A model generated the notes under the pieces. The model made no database searches, was not told where the DNA came from, and worked only from the letters and a program-made list of their open reading frames with translations. Below, one piece after another: positions 7,221-14,648 of a DNA stretch of 29,947 bases. A program made the position numbers and the translations under genes. The DNA is from Candidatus Woesearchaeota archaeon (GTDB taxonomy: Archaea; Nanobdellota; Nanobdellia; SCGC-AAA011-G17; GW2011-AR17), in NCBI GenBank assembly GCA_009691355.1, contig SICW01000003.1:1-29947 (forward strand). Reading direction: 5' to 3'. The stretch's first letter is position 1. Each line of letters starts with the position of its first letter.

Positions 7221-7766
7221 ATGCAAGACTCTGATGATTTAGAAGGTAAGGTCCAAGAACAAAACTCTTTGGGAGTACTTCCTACGAGGGGAAGATATTC
7301 TACAATCTCTGATTTATTTAGAGAAACAATGCCTGGAATAAAAAGAGAGTGTAAACAATATCTTGTAGATGTGGCAGCAACATGGGCATTTTACCTTCCT
7401 ACTATGGCAGGAATAGAATTTATTTCAGGTATGGACAGTGAAGAAGTAGTGAGATCACGACTTACTTCTGCTGCGACTGCTATCGTTATTGCTAGACCAT
7501 TTACAAAACTTCGATCTTCATGGGCAGGATATTTAGATGCGAATAGTGGAAGTTCTCCATCAAAAAAGTTTTTGGTTGATACAAGTATTACTCTTATAAC
7601 TCAACCTCCCACCTATGCAGCAATTCTCTATCTTTCAGGAGCAAGTTTAAAAGAAGCTGCAGTTGCTATTCCTACAGGCTTGCTTTTTGGTGCGGCTAGT
7701 GCAAGACTTTTTGGAAAGTTTCTTGATTCATGGAGAAGCTATTTTGGTGTGGAAGCGACTTTATAG
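7221..7766 (+). CDS. AlaE-like small-neutral-amino-acid exporter
   Basis: A predicted membrane protein that resembles bacterial AlaE, the L-alanine exporter. Shared stretches are IEFISGMDSEEVVRSRL (AlaE 'IEVFLSGMSFEQSFYSRL'), AIVIARPFTKLRS (AlaE 'ILIAWPYGMYRD'), ITQPPTYAAILYLSGAS (AlaE 'FQSPVYVAILLVVGAD') and ARLFGKFLDSWRSYF near the C-terminus. Four membrane segments are likely. Substrate is inferred from the family only. About 40 polar residues precede the first membrane segment. The ATG at 7221 fits the TTTTAAAA element at 7188-7195 better (29 bases) than the ATG at 7212 (20 bases), but 7212 remains possible. The stop codon directly abuts that of the convergent aIF5B gene. Confidence 0.72.
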   Translation: MQDSDDLEGKVQEQNSLGVLPTRGRYSTISDLFRETMPGIKRECKQYLVDVAATWAFYLPTMAGIEFISGMDSEEVVRSRLTSAATAIVIARPFTKLRSSWAGYLDANSGSSPSKKFLVDTSITLITQPPTYAAILYLSGASLKEAAVAIPTGLLFGAASARLFGKFLDSWRSYFGVEATL

Positions 7767-9479
7767 TCAGATGCCCCAGAAATTATTCGTTTTTCGTTTT
7801 ATTTCTGCAAGCTCTTTTAACACTTGTATTTCTTCAGGAGAAAGCATTTTTTTAAACTCTTTTAAACGTCTAAAATTATTTTCATTCATATCTACAAAAT
7901 ACATTTCTTCTTCGTGAATTTGACGCCCAGCAGTCACTCCTGGCATAGAAATTGCAACTTGCTTTCCTTTTTCTGCTTCCGGAATAGATTCTCTTTCAAA
8001 CTCAACGGTTTTGATGTGACCTACAGGGTCCCCATTTTCTTTCACTAAATCAGTACCAGATCGCAGTGTTCCAGAAATCACCTCTACACCAATCACACAA
8101 GGGTTATTTTGCCTGAACGTACACCCTCTAAGGTATTTTACTTTTGCAGGCCTGATTAATCCGAGTAATTCTCTTTGCTCTTCCTTCTTTTTTTGCTCAG
8201 TTATCCATAGCTCGTAATCATCTATGAGCTGATAAATAACATTATGAGAAATAATTTTAATCTCTTCATCTTCACCGGTGACATTAAAACAGAGAATCAC
8301 TTTTTCCATAGGATCTTGTGTTGATGCAGCTGCGGTAAGATCTTTCTTGGTCACATTTCCTACAGATGCTTTCTTAATAGGAATATGTTTTTCTCTCAGT
8401 AAAGTTATAACTGCTTCTAGAGAGCCTAGTGTATCTGCTTTGACAATAATTCCATTATCCTCGGTTTCTATAACTACTTCGTCAACTTCTTCTTGGATCT
8501 TTTCTCTCAGTTCAGCTTCATTATTTTGAATAACAAAAAGAGGCATACCAGAAACGACTTCTTTAATTCCTACAGCAGAAATTTTTACCCCTGCTGCAGC
8601 AACAACTTCTTTCACTGGGATAGATTTTCCTTTTTCATCAGGCAGGAATAGTCCTCTTACTTTAGTCACGATTGGTTCAAATAATCCTCCAATAATAATG
8701 TGATCATTTACTCGTATTGTTCCTTCGTAAATAATACAATCTAAGGTGAGTCCAAGTCCCTGCTCTTCTTTGACTTCTAGAATCGTTGCCTTTCCTGCAG
8801 CATCTTGATTGCTTTGCAAATTTTGTTCCAGGAATTTTTGTGCAAGTCCCATAAGGACCATGAGCATCTCCGCAACACCAAAGCCTTCTTTTGCAGAACA
8901 AGGAATCATCGCAATGGTCTTTGTATAGTCATCAATACGATCAAAACGATCTGCTTGGAAACCAAGTTCAAAACACTTTCCTACAATTTCATAGAGTTTT
9001 GTTTCCACTGCTACTTGTACTTGTGGGGACTGCTCCGCAATTTGATTTAACACATAAGGAGATTTTGCAGCACGCCAGCTGGTGATATTATCTACCTTAT
9101 TTAGGGCAATAATAAAAGGAGTTTTATATTTTTTTAAAATAGTAATACACTCTTCTGTTTGTGGTTTGATTCCATCATTAATATCAATGACAAGAATTGC
9201 AATATCTGCAAGATTGCCTCCACGTTTTCTCATATTAGAAAATGCTGCATGGCCGGGTGTATCAATAAAAACAATACCTGGAAGATCCATCTTCTTATTT
9301 TTTAAAAGGTCACCACAGATCTTTTGGATAGTCTTCATAGAAATGGAAGAGGAAGAAATCATTTGGGTGATTGCACCCGGTTCAGCTTCTACAACAGCAG
9401 TTCTTCTAATGGTATCTAAAGTCTTTGTTTTTCCCGCATCGACATTTCCCATTACTACTACTAAAGGTTGGCGTAACAT
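7767..9479 (-). CDS. infB: translation initiation factor aIF5B (archaeal IF2)
   Basis: GTPase that promotes subunit joining and stabilises initiator tRNA. Motifs in the 570-residue protein: G1 GNVDAGKT (11-18), ITQMISSSSI (switch I region), G3 DTPGHAAF with the catalytic His, G4 NKVD, G5 CSAKEGFGV, then the EF-Tu-like barrel, domain III (DTLGSLEAVI) and domain IV (PVGHIKTVEFERESIPEAEKG). The usual GHVDHGKT is GNVDAGKT here. No intein interrupts the G domain. A TATA element TTTATAAA (9514-9521, minus strand) lies 38 bases before the ATG, leaving a leader of roughly 12 bases. It is convergent with the AlaE-like gene with zero spacing. Confidence 0.95.
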   Translation of the reverse strand: MLRQPLVVVMGNVDAGKTKTLDTIRRTAVVEAEPGAITQMISSSSISMKTIQKICGDLLKNKKMDLPGIVFIDTPGHAAFSNMRKRGGNLADIAILVIDINDGIKPQTEECITILKKYKTPFIIALNKVDNITSWRAAKSPYVLNQIAEQSPQVQVAVETKLYEIVGKCFELGFQADRFDRIDDYTKTIAMIPCSAKEGFGVAEMLMVLMGLAQKFLEQNLQSNQDAAGKATILEVKEEQGLGLTLDCIIYEGTIRVNDHIIIGGLFEPIVTKVRGLFLPDEKGKSIPVKEVVAAAGVKISAVGIKEVVSGMPLFVIQNNEAELREKIQEEVDEVVIETEDNGIIVKADTLGSLEAVITLLREKHIPIKKASVGNVTKKDLTAAASTQDPMEKVILCFNVTGEDEEIKIISHNVIYQLIDDYELWITEQKKKEEQRELLGLIRPAKVKYLRGCTFRQNNPCVIGVEVISGTLRSGTDLVKENGDPVGHIKTVEFERESIPEAEKGKQVAISMPGVTAGRQIHEEEMYFVDMNENNFRRLKEFKKMLSPEEIQVLKELAEIKRKTNNFWGI

Positions 9480-9513
9480 GTTGCATCACTAAAAAAGAAA
9501 GAACGATATTTGT

Positions 9514-9521
9514 TTTATAAA
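9514..9521 (-). promoter_or_regulatory. TATA box for aIF5B
   Basis: The minus strand reads TTTATAAA about 38 bases before the aIF5B ATG. Unlike most promoters here it leaves a short untranslated leader, which contains GTGATG close to the start. Confidence 0.5.
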
Positions 9522-9596
9522 GGTTTGTAGTTCGAACAAAAAGATTAATAAATAATGGATGTATATCTTTGATCAATAGTTATCAATAAACATAAA

Positions 9597-9602
9597 GGAG
9601 GG
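9597..9602 (+). promoter_or_regulatory. strong Shine-Dalgarno site
   Basis: GGAGGG lies 7 bases before the ATG at 9610. It is the strongest ribosome-binding site in the window and marks this gene as leadered, in contrast to its leaderless neighbours. Confidence 0.7.
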
Positions 9603-9609
9603 AAACCTT

Positions 9610-9945
9610 ATGGCAAAAAGTAATGGAAAAGCAATGTTAGGAAGATGGGCTTTCTTAATCGGAGTTGTTTTGGCTGTAATCTTCGGGTTCTTCAGCGCTG
9701 GTACATGGTTAGCATGGCTACTAGTTGTTTTAGGACTTGTTGTAGGATTAGTCAACATCAGCGATAAAGAAGTAGGCGCATTTTTAACTGCTGGAACTGT
9801 TCTTGTTTTGATGGGTTACTTTGGTGGACAAACACTTTCTAGTGTTATGTACTTAAGTAACATTTTTACAAACATCTTAACCTTGTTCGTACCAGCTACC
9901 ATTGTTGTTGCAGTAAAGTCTGTGCTTGCATTAGCACGTGATTAA
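9610..9945 (+). CDS. small multi-pass membrane protein
   Basis: I do not recognise a function. The 111-residue protein has a short Lys-rich start (MAKSNGKAMLGRW) and three to four hydrophobic segments, about residues 13-33, 34-51, 57-73 and 85-107, with Gly-rich faces (FLIGVVLAVIFGFF, VVLGLVVGLVNI). From memory, similar small proteins are common in DPANN genomes, without assigned function. The strong Shine-Dalgarno site, an AT-rich upstream region with TAATAAATAAT near 9547, and a T-rich terminator-like tract right after the stop suggest a separate and highly expressed single-gene transcript. Codon choice (GTT, GCA, GGA) looks more uniform than in neighbours, again suggesting abundance. Confidence 0.8.
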   Translation: MAKSNGKAMLGRWAFLIGVVLAVIFGFFSAGTWLAWLLVVLGLVVGLVNISDKEVGAFLTAGTVLVLMGYFGGQTLSSVMYLSNIFTNILTLFVPATIVVAVKSVLALARD

Positions 9946-9961
9946 GCGAATAACAATAGAA

Positions 9962-9979
9962 AATTTTTCTTTTTTTTTT
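9962..9979 (+). terminator. oligo-T terminator after the small membrane protein
   Basis: A run of T tracts (five T, then nine T) starts about 17 bases after the stop at 9945 and precedes the next promoter. Oligo-T tracts on the non-template strand are the known archaeal intrinsic termination signal. Confidence 0.55.
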
Positions 9980-9987
9980 ACAATACA

Positions 9988-9995
9988 TATTTAAA
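9988..9995 (+). promoter_or_regulatory. TATA box for the ABC exporter
   Basis: TATTTAAA is centred 26.5 bases before the GTG at 10018, which supports that GTG as a leaderless start. Confidence 0.65.
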
Positions 9996-10017
9996 GGCAA
10001 TTTCTTTCAATACACTT

Positions 10018-11805
10018 GTGAAACCAGATTCTGTAAAACATTCTATTAAGGGAAAGGATGTTGCAAAAGAATTCTTGCAACTTGCAAAACCTTACAAGTA
10101 TACTTTTATTTTGATCTCCTTTTTTGTACTTATTATTTCTTTGCTAAAGCTTCTTGAGAAATACCTCTTTAAGATTTTCATTGATAATAGTACCAGTTTT
10201 TCATCTCATATCCTTACTGTAGAAACATTTTCATACATTCTTCTGATTGTAGGAATCGTTTTTTTAGTCAGTACTTGTGTGAGAACCGTGCTATTTTGGC
10301 TACAGATGCATTTTCTTAATATTTTGGAAATGCAGATTATTCTAGACTTAAAAAGGAAATATTTCAATCATATTCTCGATCTCTCTCATAGTTTTCATAC
10401 CACGAGTAAAACGGGGTCTCTGATTTCTCGTTTAGGCAGGGGTTCAAGATCTATTGAAGGTATTGTAGATTTTTTGATCTTTAATGGTGCACCGCTTATT
10501 TTAAATCTGATTATTGTTGCTGCCTCTGTCTATTACTTTGATAAGGCTTCTGCGCTTATGCTTCTGGCAGTTTCTGGAACTTTTATTGCATATAGTATAT
10601 TCCTTATCTCTAGAACAAAAAAACAGAGAGACAGATCCAATGATGCGGATGATGTAGAAAAAGGAATTGTTGGAGACTTCTTTACAAATATTGATTCCGT
10701 GAAGTATTATGGAAAAGAAGAGCATGTCAAATCTATCTTTTTTCGCTATGCGCAAGATACAAAAAAGAAAATGGTCCGGGCTATGGATTTTTATAAGTGG
10801 CTTGAACCAGGGCAGGCCTTTATTGTAGGAGTGGGTTTACTTCTGGTCATGTATTTTCCGTTGATAAAATTCCTTCAGGGAGAGATTTCTGTTGGTACTC
10901 TTGCATTTATCTATGCAGTCTATGGAAGCGCTTCTGAGCCTCTTTTCTCTTTTGTATGGGGCTTGAGAAAAGTGACTGAGTCTTTTACTGATCTTCGTGC
11001 ATTATTTGCGTATGGGAAAATCAAAAATGAGATTAAAGATACTCCCTATGCAAAAAAAATGGAAATTGAAAAGGGAGGAGTAGAGTTTAGAAATGTTTCT
11101 TTTGGGTATCATAAGAATAGACAAATCATTGGTAATTTTCAATTGAAGATTCATCCTCATGAAAAAGTTGCTTTTGTGGGATATTCTGGATCAGGAAAAA
11201 CAACCCTTTTGAAATTAGTGTACAGACTTTATGATCCAAAACAAGGAGAAATTTTGATTGATGGGAAAAACATTAAAGATTTTCAACAAGAGTCTTTACG
11301 TTCAGAACTAAGTATTGTTCCACAAGAATGTATTTTGTTTTATGATACGATCTATAATAACATTGCATTTTCAAACCAAAAGGCTTCAAGAAAAGATGTT
11401 CTGAAAGCAATAAAATTTGCCAAACTCGATATTTTTATCAATAGTCTACCTCAAAAAGAACAGACCTATGTAGGAGAAAGAGGTGTAAAACTTTCTGGGG
11501 GAGAAAAGCAAAGAGTTTCTATTGCTCGGGCACTCCTAGCAAATAAAAAGGTTCTTATATTGGATGAAGCGACTTCTGCATTGGACTCTAAAACAGAACA
11601 CCAGATTCAAGAAGAACTCAATATACTCATGGCTGGAAGAACAACTCTTATTGTTGCCCATAGACTTTCTACGATTATGAAGGCTGATAGAATTGTGGTC
11701 ATGAATAAAGGAAAAATTGTCCAGATGGGAACACATAAAGATCTGATCAAGCAAGAAGGCACGTATAAAGAACTTTGGGGTTTACAAAAGGGAGGATATA
11801 TTTAA
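10018..11805 (+). CDS. ABC transporter, half-size exporter of Atm1/ABCB7-like type
   Basis: A fused permease-ATPase half-transporter, expected to act as a homodimer in the membrane and to export an unknown compound. Residues 1-330 hold six membrane segments (first near 29-45, last near 295-312). The ATPase follows: Walker A GYSGSGKTT (388-396), Q-loop Gln436, signature LSGGEKQ (492-498), Walker B VLILDE (512-517), H-loop His548. YVGERGVKLSGGEKQRVSIARA and FYDTIYNNIAF are closest to the Atm1/HMT1 group of metal or Fe-S-related exporters, but substrate cannot be assigned. It starts with GTG; the TATA spacing supports it. The TAA stop overlaps the convergent metallopeptidase-like gene by 4 bases (TTAA). 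Confidence 0.88.
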   Translation: MKPDSVKHSIKGKDVAKEFLQLAKPYKYTFILISFFVLIISLLKLLEKYLFKIFIDNSTSFSSHILTVETFSYILLIVGIVFLVSTCVRTVLFWLQMHFLNILEMQIILDLKRKYFNHILDLSHSFHTTSKTGSLISRLGRGSRSIEGIVDFLIFNGAPLILNLIIVAASVYYFDKASALMLLAVSGTFIAYSIFLISRTKKQRDRSNDADDVEKGIVGDFFTNIDSVKYYGKEEHVKSIFFRYAQDTKKKMVRAMDFYKWLEPGQAFIVGVGLLLVMYFPLIKFLQGEISVGTLAFIYAVYGSASEPLFSFVWGLRKVTESFTDLRALFAYGKIKNEIKDTPYAKKMEIEKGGVEFRNVSFGYHKNRQIIGNFQLKIHPHEKVAFVGYSGSGKTTLLKLVYRLYDPKQGEILIDGKNIKDFQQESLRSELSIVPQECILFYDTIYNNIAFSNQKASRKDVLKAIKFAKLDIFINSLPQKEQTYVGERGVKLSGGEKQRVSIARALLANKKVLILDEATSALDSKTEHQIQEELNILMAGRTTLIVAHRLSTIMKADRIVVMNKGKIVQMGTHKDLIKQEGTYKELWGLQKGGYI

Positions 11806-12335
11806 TCTCTCAGAGTATGTTTCCACTTTTTCTTATCACGGTTTCTTCTACATGTAGGTTCAAACGCAAGATAACTTGCTTTATCATAAATCTGTTTTGG
11901 TATATCCAACCCTTCAACAACTTCTCTTAGAAGGTCAGGTTGCATCCGTGCGTTACGTGCGAGCCATTCTGTTCGTGCAGCATTAGATAAATAGCGTCTC
12001 TTATCTTTGAGATCAGAACTATCATTAAGCAAAGGATGATACCATACATGCATCAGCTCATGAAAGACTGTAACATCTCTTTGATATCCCCAAAGATTTG
12101 TATCTAGGGAAATAACGGAAGAGCCAGTTGGGAATATTTCTACTTCTCCTACACAATTCTCAAGAACCTTATACTCTACTCTTATTCCCCTTAGTTGTAA
12201 TTCTTCAAAGGCAAGAAAAGTAAAGGGACGTTCTCTAAAACGTTTATAGAGCCTTCCCACATATCTTTGATCTTGCTGTACAAATAATTGTAACTCAGAC
12301 CATGTTGCAGATGTTGAACACCGAGGGTAATACAT
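11802..12335 (-). CDS. HExxH metallopeptidase-like protein (first of a tandem pair)
   Basis: Probable zinc-dependent peptidase-like protein of 177 residues, cytosolic by lack of a signal. VTVFHELMHVWYH carries HELMH (92-96). About 27 residues later ARTEWLARNAR offers Glu123 as a third ligand, a layout like the ImmA/IrrE-type HExxH proteins ('E.eAn.FA..lLmP'). Its C-terminal half matches the neighbouring upstream gene: TEWLARN versus IEWIGRG, and DIPKQIYDKASYLAF versus HVPTKVYDSVTRKAF, so the two are paralogues. It has its own TATA box (12357-12364), so it need not be co-transcribed. Substrate unknown. A structural, non-peptidase role is possible. Confidence 0.62.
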   Translation of the reverse strand: MYYPRCSTSATWSELQLFVQQDQRYVGRLYKRFRERPFTFLAFEELQLRGIRVEYKVLENCVGEVEIFPTGSSVISLDTNLWGYQRDVTVFHELMHVWYHPLLNDSSDLKDKRRYLSNAARTEWLARNARMQPDLLREVVEGLDIPKQIYDKASYLAFEPTCRRNRDKKKWKHTLRD

Positions 12336-12356
12336 TCATTCAGAAAAATAATCCCT

Positions 12357-12364
12357 ATTTAAAA
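12357..12364 (-). promoter_or_regulatory. TATA box for the first HExxH gene
   Basis: The minus strand reads TTTTAAAT, centred 25.5 bases before the ATG at 12335; a leaderless start fits. Confidence 0.55.
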
Positions 12365-12367
12365 GGT

Positions 12368-12880
12368 TTATTCCCTTAAACAAGGAAGCAGCAGTTGTTC
12401 ATAACCATACTCATGATGCACTCTTGGTCTTCTTTGCTCTGGAAATGCTTTTCTTGTTACAGAATCATAGACTTTTGTGGGAACGTGAAAGGTCTGAAGA
12501 ATCATTCGTAACACTGAAGCTTTTCTTCTCCATCCACGACCAATCCACTCAATCGTGCACTCCCAATCCTCCTCAGCACATTCTCTATACTTCTCTGTGG
12601 GATACAACATATGAGCAAGCTCGTGGCAGAGAGTAATATCCCTATTTTTGTAAGAAAGAGTTTCTTTGTAATAGATTTTTTTTTTATTAAGATCTAGGGC
12701 TCCTCCAAGTGTCCATGATCCTCTCTTTGGCCAGACTTTCCAACCCTCTAGTACAATCCTATCTAAATCTGATTGGTCTGGATCTCGTATAGCACTCCAA
12801 ATTCTTCTTTCTGGAAAATGTTCTCGTAAAGATGTAACATATCTGTGAAGATCAAACCAGGATGCATCAGAACAAACCAT
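12368..12880 (-). CDS. HExxH metallopeptidase-like protein (second of a tandem pair)
   Basis: Paralogue of the gene just downstream, 170 residues. ITLCHELAHMLYP carries the zinc motif HELAH (86-90) and the aligned CTIEWIGRGW supplies Glu111 as a third ligand. The following VLRMILQTFHVPTKVYDSVTRKAF aligns with the C-terminal half of the paralogue. N-terminal halves differ more. No genes for a helix-turn-helix repressor or toxin adjoin, so the ImmA-like label describes the fold only. A TATA-like CTTATATT about 29 bases upstream (near 12906-12913) provides a promoter. The ATG at 12880 was taken because it fits that spacing. Confidence 0.62.
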   Translation of the reverse strand: MVCSDASWFDLHRYVTSLREHFPERRIWSAIRDPDQSDLDRIVLEGWKVWPKRGSWTLGGALDLNKKKIYYKETLSYKNRDITLCHELAHMLYPTEKYRECAEEDWECTIEWIGRGWRRKASVLRMILQTFHVPTKVYDSVTRKAFPEQRRPRVHHEYGYEQLLLPCLRE

Positions 12881-12912
12881 TATGAAAAGAAAGAACAGGA
12901 AGAATATAAGAA

Positions 12913-13296
12913 TTATTGTCTAAATCTATCTTCTATAGTTCTTACACCTGTAGAGAGCGTATCTCCCATTAAAGAAAGATCTTGACGCAGAACAGAGAGA
13001 GAAGGGTAATCTGTGAGTGCTTGTTTTCCCAAGGCATAGACTAAAGAAGCATCAAAAGCAGTTTCAAAAAGAGAAGAGAAACTTAAATCTAGTCCGGAAA
13101 GTGCTGCACCAACTGCAATAAGTGCCCCTGTTCCATTGAGAAGTCTTCTATAGGGAGAAGCTTGCCATCCAGGGCTTAGTTCTCTAACAAGATCACTTCC
13201 CCCACAAATAATTCCTAGTCCTGGGTTTGCAAGATATGCTGGATTTATTGCATTGGCCGCATAAATTCCAACTCTTGTGATAAGGTCTTTACTCAT
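12913..13296 (-). CDS. small unknown protein with hydrophobic middle
   Basis: I do not recognise this 127-residue protein. It has Gly/Ala-rich segments (PAYLANPGLGIICGGSDLVRE and LLNGTGALIAVGAALSGLDL) that could each form a membrane-associated helix, and a polar C-terminal helix. It follows dnaJ on the same strand but has its own TATA element CTTAAATA (13319-13326, minus strand) exactly 26.5 bases before its ATG, so it is probably a separate leaderless transcript rather than part of the chaperone operon. Confidence 0.6.
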   Translation of the reverse strand: MSKDLITRVGIYAANAINPAYLANPGLGIICGGSDLVRELSPGWQASPYRRLLNGTGALIAVGAALSGLDLSFSSLFETAFDASLVYALGKQALTDYPSLSVLRQDLSLMGDTLSTGVRTIEDRFRQ

Positions 13297-13318
13297 ACTT
13301 TTTTTAGAAAATAGCTGG

Positions 13319-13326
13319 TATTTAAG
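13319..13326 (-). promoter_or_regulatory. TATA box for the unknown gene after dnaJ
   Basis: CTTAAATA on the minus strand, 26.5 bases before the ATG at 13296. It lies in the short gap after the dnaJ start-distal end, separating the two transcripts. Confidence 0.6.
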
Positions 13327-13331
13327 GGTAT

Positions 13332-14414
13332 CTAAATCCCAATAAAATCTTCTTTGAATGTATCAAACCAGCCTTTTTGCACAGAAAGCTTTTCTTTATT
13401 TTCTAAAGCCAGTTTCTCTAGAAGTTCTTTTTGCTTTGCAGATAATTTTTCTGGGGTTTTAACTTGGATACGTACAAGTTGATCACCTGTACCTTGGCCG
13501 TTGACGTTTTCCACACCTTCATTTTTTAATCGTAACATTGTACCAGATTGTGTACCCGGAGGAACTTTCATTTTTACTTCTCCACGAATAGTAGGAACCT
13601 GGACGCTATCTCCTAATGCTGCTTGAGAAAAAGAAATAGGAAACTCAACCATAATATCATCTTCTTTTCGTGCAAAAATATCATGTGGAGTAACATACAC
13701 CTCTACGAAGAGATCTCCTGAACGTTGCCCTGCTGCACCTGCTTCTCCTTCGCCTTGCATGCGTAGAGTATTCCCATCATTAATGCCTGCAGGAATTTTT
13801 GCTGTCACTGTTGTTGTATTCTTTATACGGCCTTGACCCTTACACTGTGTACAAACAGTTTTGACAGTTTTTCCCATGCCCATACAAGTAGTACAAGTGG
13901 AAGCTTGTGCAAAAGTTCCAAATGGTGTTCGCATATTTCTTTGTATTCTTCCAGAGCCCTTACATAAGGTACATTTCTGCTCACCCGTACCCCCAAGGCC
14001 ATCACAAGATTCACAACGAGCTAATTTCGTGACTGAAATCTTTTTTTCTACTCCGAAGCATGCTTCTAAGAAAGTGAGTTCCATTTCATATTTGAGATCA
14101 CGCCCCTTTCTTGAAGCTCCACCACCGAAAAAAGATCCAAAGATATCTCCAAAATCTGCACCTTCTCCAAAACCTTCAAATCCTTGTGAGCGTCCTTGTT
14201 CTGCAGATCCATAACGATCAAAATTGCTTCTTTTTGTACTATCATTTAAGGTAGAATATGCTTCATTGAGTTCTTTGAATTTTTGTTCTGCTTCTTTATT
14301 TCCCGGATTAAGATCAGGATGATATTTTTTTGCGAGTGTTTTGTAGGCCTTTTTTATTTCTTCTTCAGAAGCATTCTTTTGTACGCCCAGTCTTTCGTAG
14401 TAATCTTTTACCAT
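13332..14414 (-). CDS. dnaJ: chaperone DnaJ (class A Hsp40)
   Basis: Co-chaperone that stimulates DnaK ATPase and delivers unfolded clients. In 360 residues: J domain 1-70 with HPD at 32-34, a Gly/Phe region (GFEGFGEGADFGDIFGSFFGG, about 79-99), four zinc repeats CESCDGLG, CTLCKGSG, CTTCMGMG and CTQCKGQG (134-195), and the two beta-sandwich client domains with GDLFVEVYV and GTQSGTMLRLKNEGVENVNG. All features of a class A protein are intact. It begins one base after the stop of the small Cys-motif gene, in the order grpE, dnaK, small gene, dnaJ, so translation is likely coupled within the heat-shock operon. Confidence 0.96.
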   Translation of the reverse strand: MVKDYYERLGVQKNASEEEIKKAYKTLAKKYHPDLNPGNKEAEQKFKELNEAYSTLNDSTKRSNFDRYGSAEQGRSQGFEGFGEGADFGDIFGSFFGGGASRKGRDLKYEMELTFLEACFGVEKKISVTKLARCESCDGLGGTGEQKCTLCKGSGRIQRNMRTPFGTFAQASTCTTCMGMGKTVKTVCTQCKGQGRIKNTTTVTAKIPAGINDGNTLRMQGEGEAGAAGQRSGDLFVEVYVTPHDIFARKEDDIMVEFPISFSQAALGDSVQVPTIRGEVKMKVPPGTQSGTMLRLKNEGVENVNGQGTGDQLVRIQVKTPEKLSAKQKELLEKLALENKEKLSVQKGWFDTFKEDFIGI

Positions 14415-14415
14415 C

Positions 14416-14607
14416 TTAGAATCCTAGATCATCCACACAAGGTTTGCATCCTCGTCCGCAGCAACGACTACTACTTCTGTTCTGTTTTATGACGGGAGTA
14501 CTTCCTAAAGCAGAAGATGGGGAGTATGTACCTAGAGAAGGAGTACTTGGGCTATAAGACTCTTGTCCATAATGTCCTGGTGCTCTTTTTTTTGCTGTGT
14601 AGTACAT
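14416..14607 (-). CDS. small protein with C-terminal CCxxxCxxC motif, between dnaK and dnaJ
   Basis: A 63-residue protein whose first 45 residues are low-complexity and Ser/Pro/Tyr/Gly-rich (QESYSPSTPSLGTYSPSSAL) and whose end is SRCCGRGCKPCVDDLGF. The CCGxGCxPCVxD pattern resembles the short cysteine motif of 'oxidoreductase-like' N-terminal domains found in other proteins; metal or redox binding is an inference. It lies 41 bases after dnaK and one base before dnaJ on the same strand, so it belongs to the chaperone operon if real. No good ribosome-binding site is visible upstream, which keeps confidence moderate. Confidence 0.55.
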   Translation of the reverse strand: MYYTAKKRAPGHYGQESYSPSTPSLGTYSPSSALGSTPVIKQNRSSSRCCGRGCKPCVDDLGF

Positions 14608-14648
14608 GGTAAAAATAAATAAAAAAAGGAGTTTAAATTTCTTTCTCC

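Noticed and set aside
9082..9492. 136-codon plus-strand frame opposite aIF5B
   Set aside because: Antisense shadow over the highly conserved G domain.
10501..10755. 84-codon minus-strand frame inside the ABC exporter
   Set aside because: It is a shadow of the exporter's coding strand with no family similarity.
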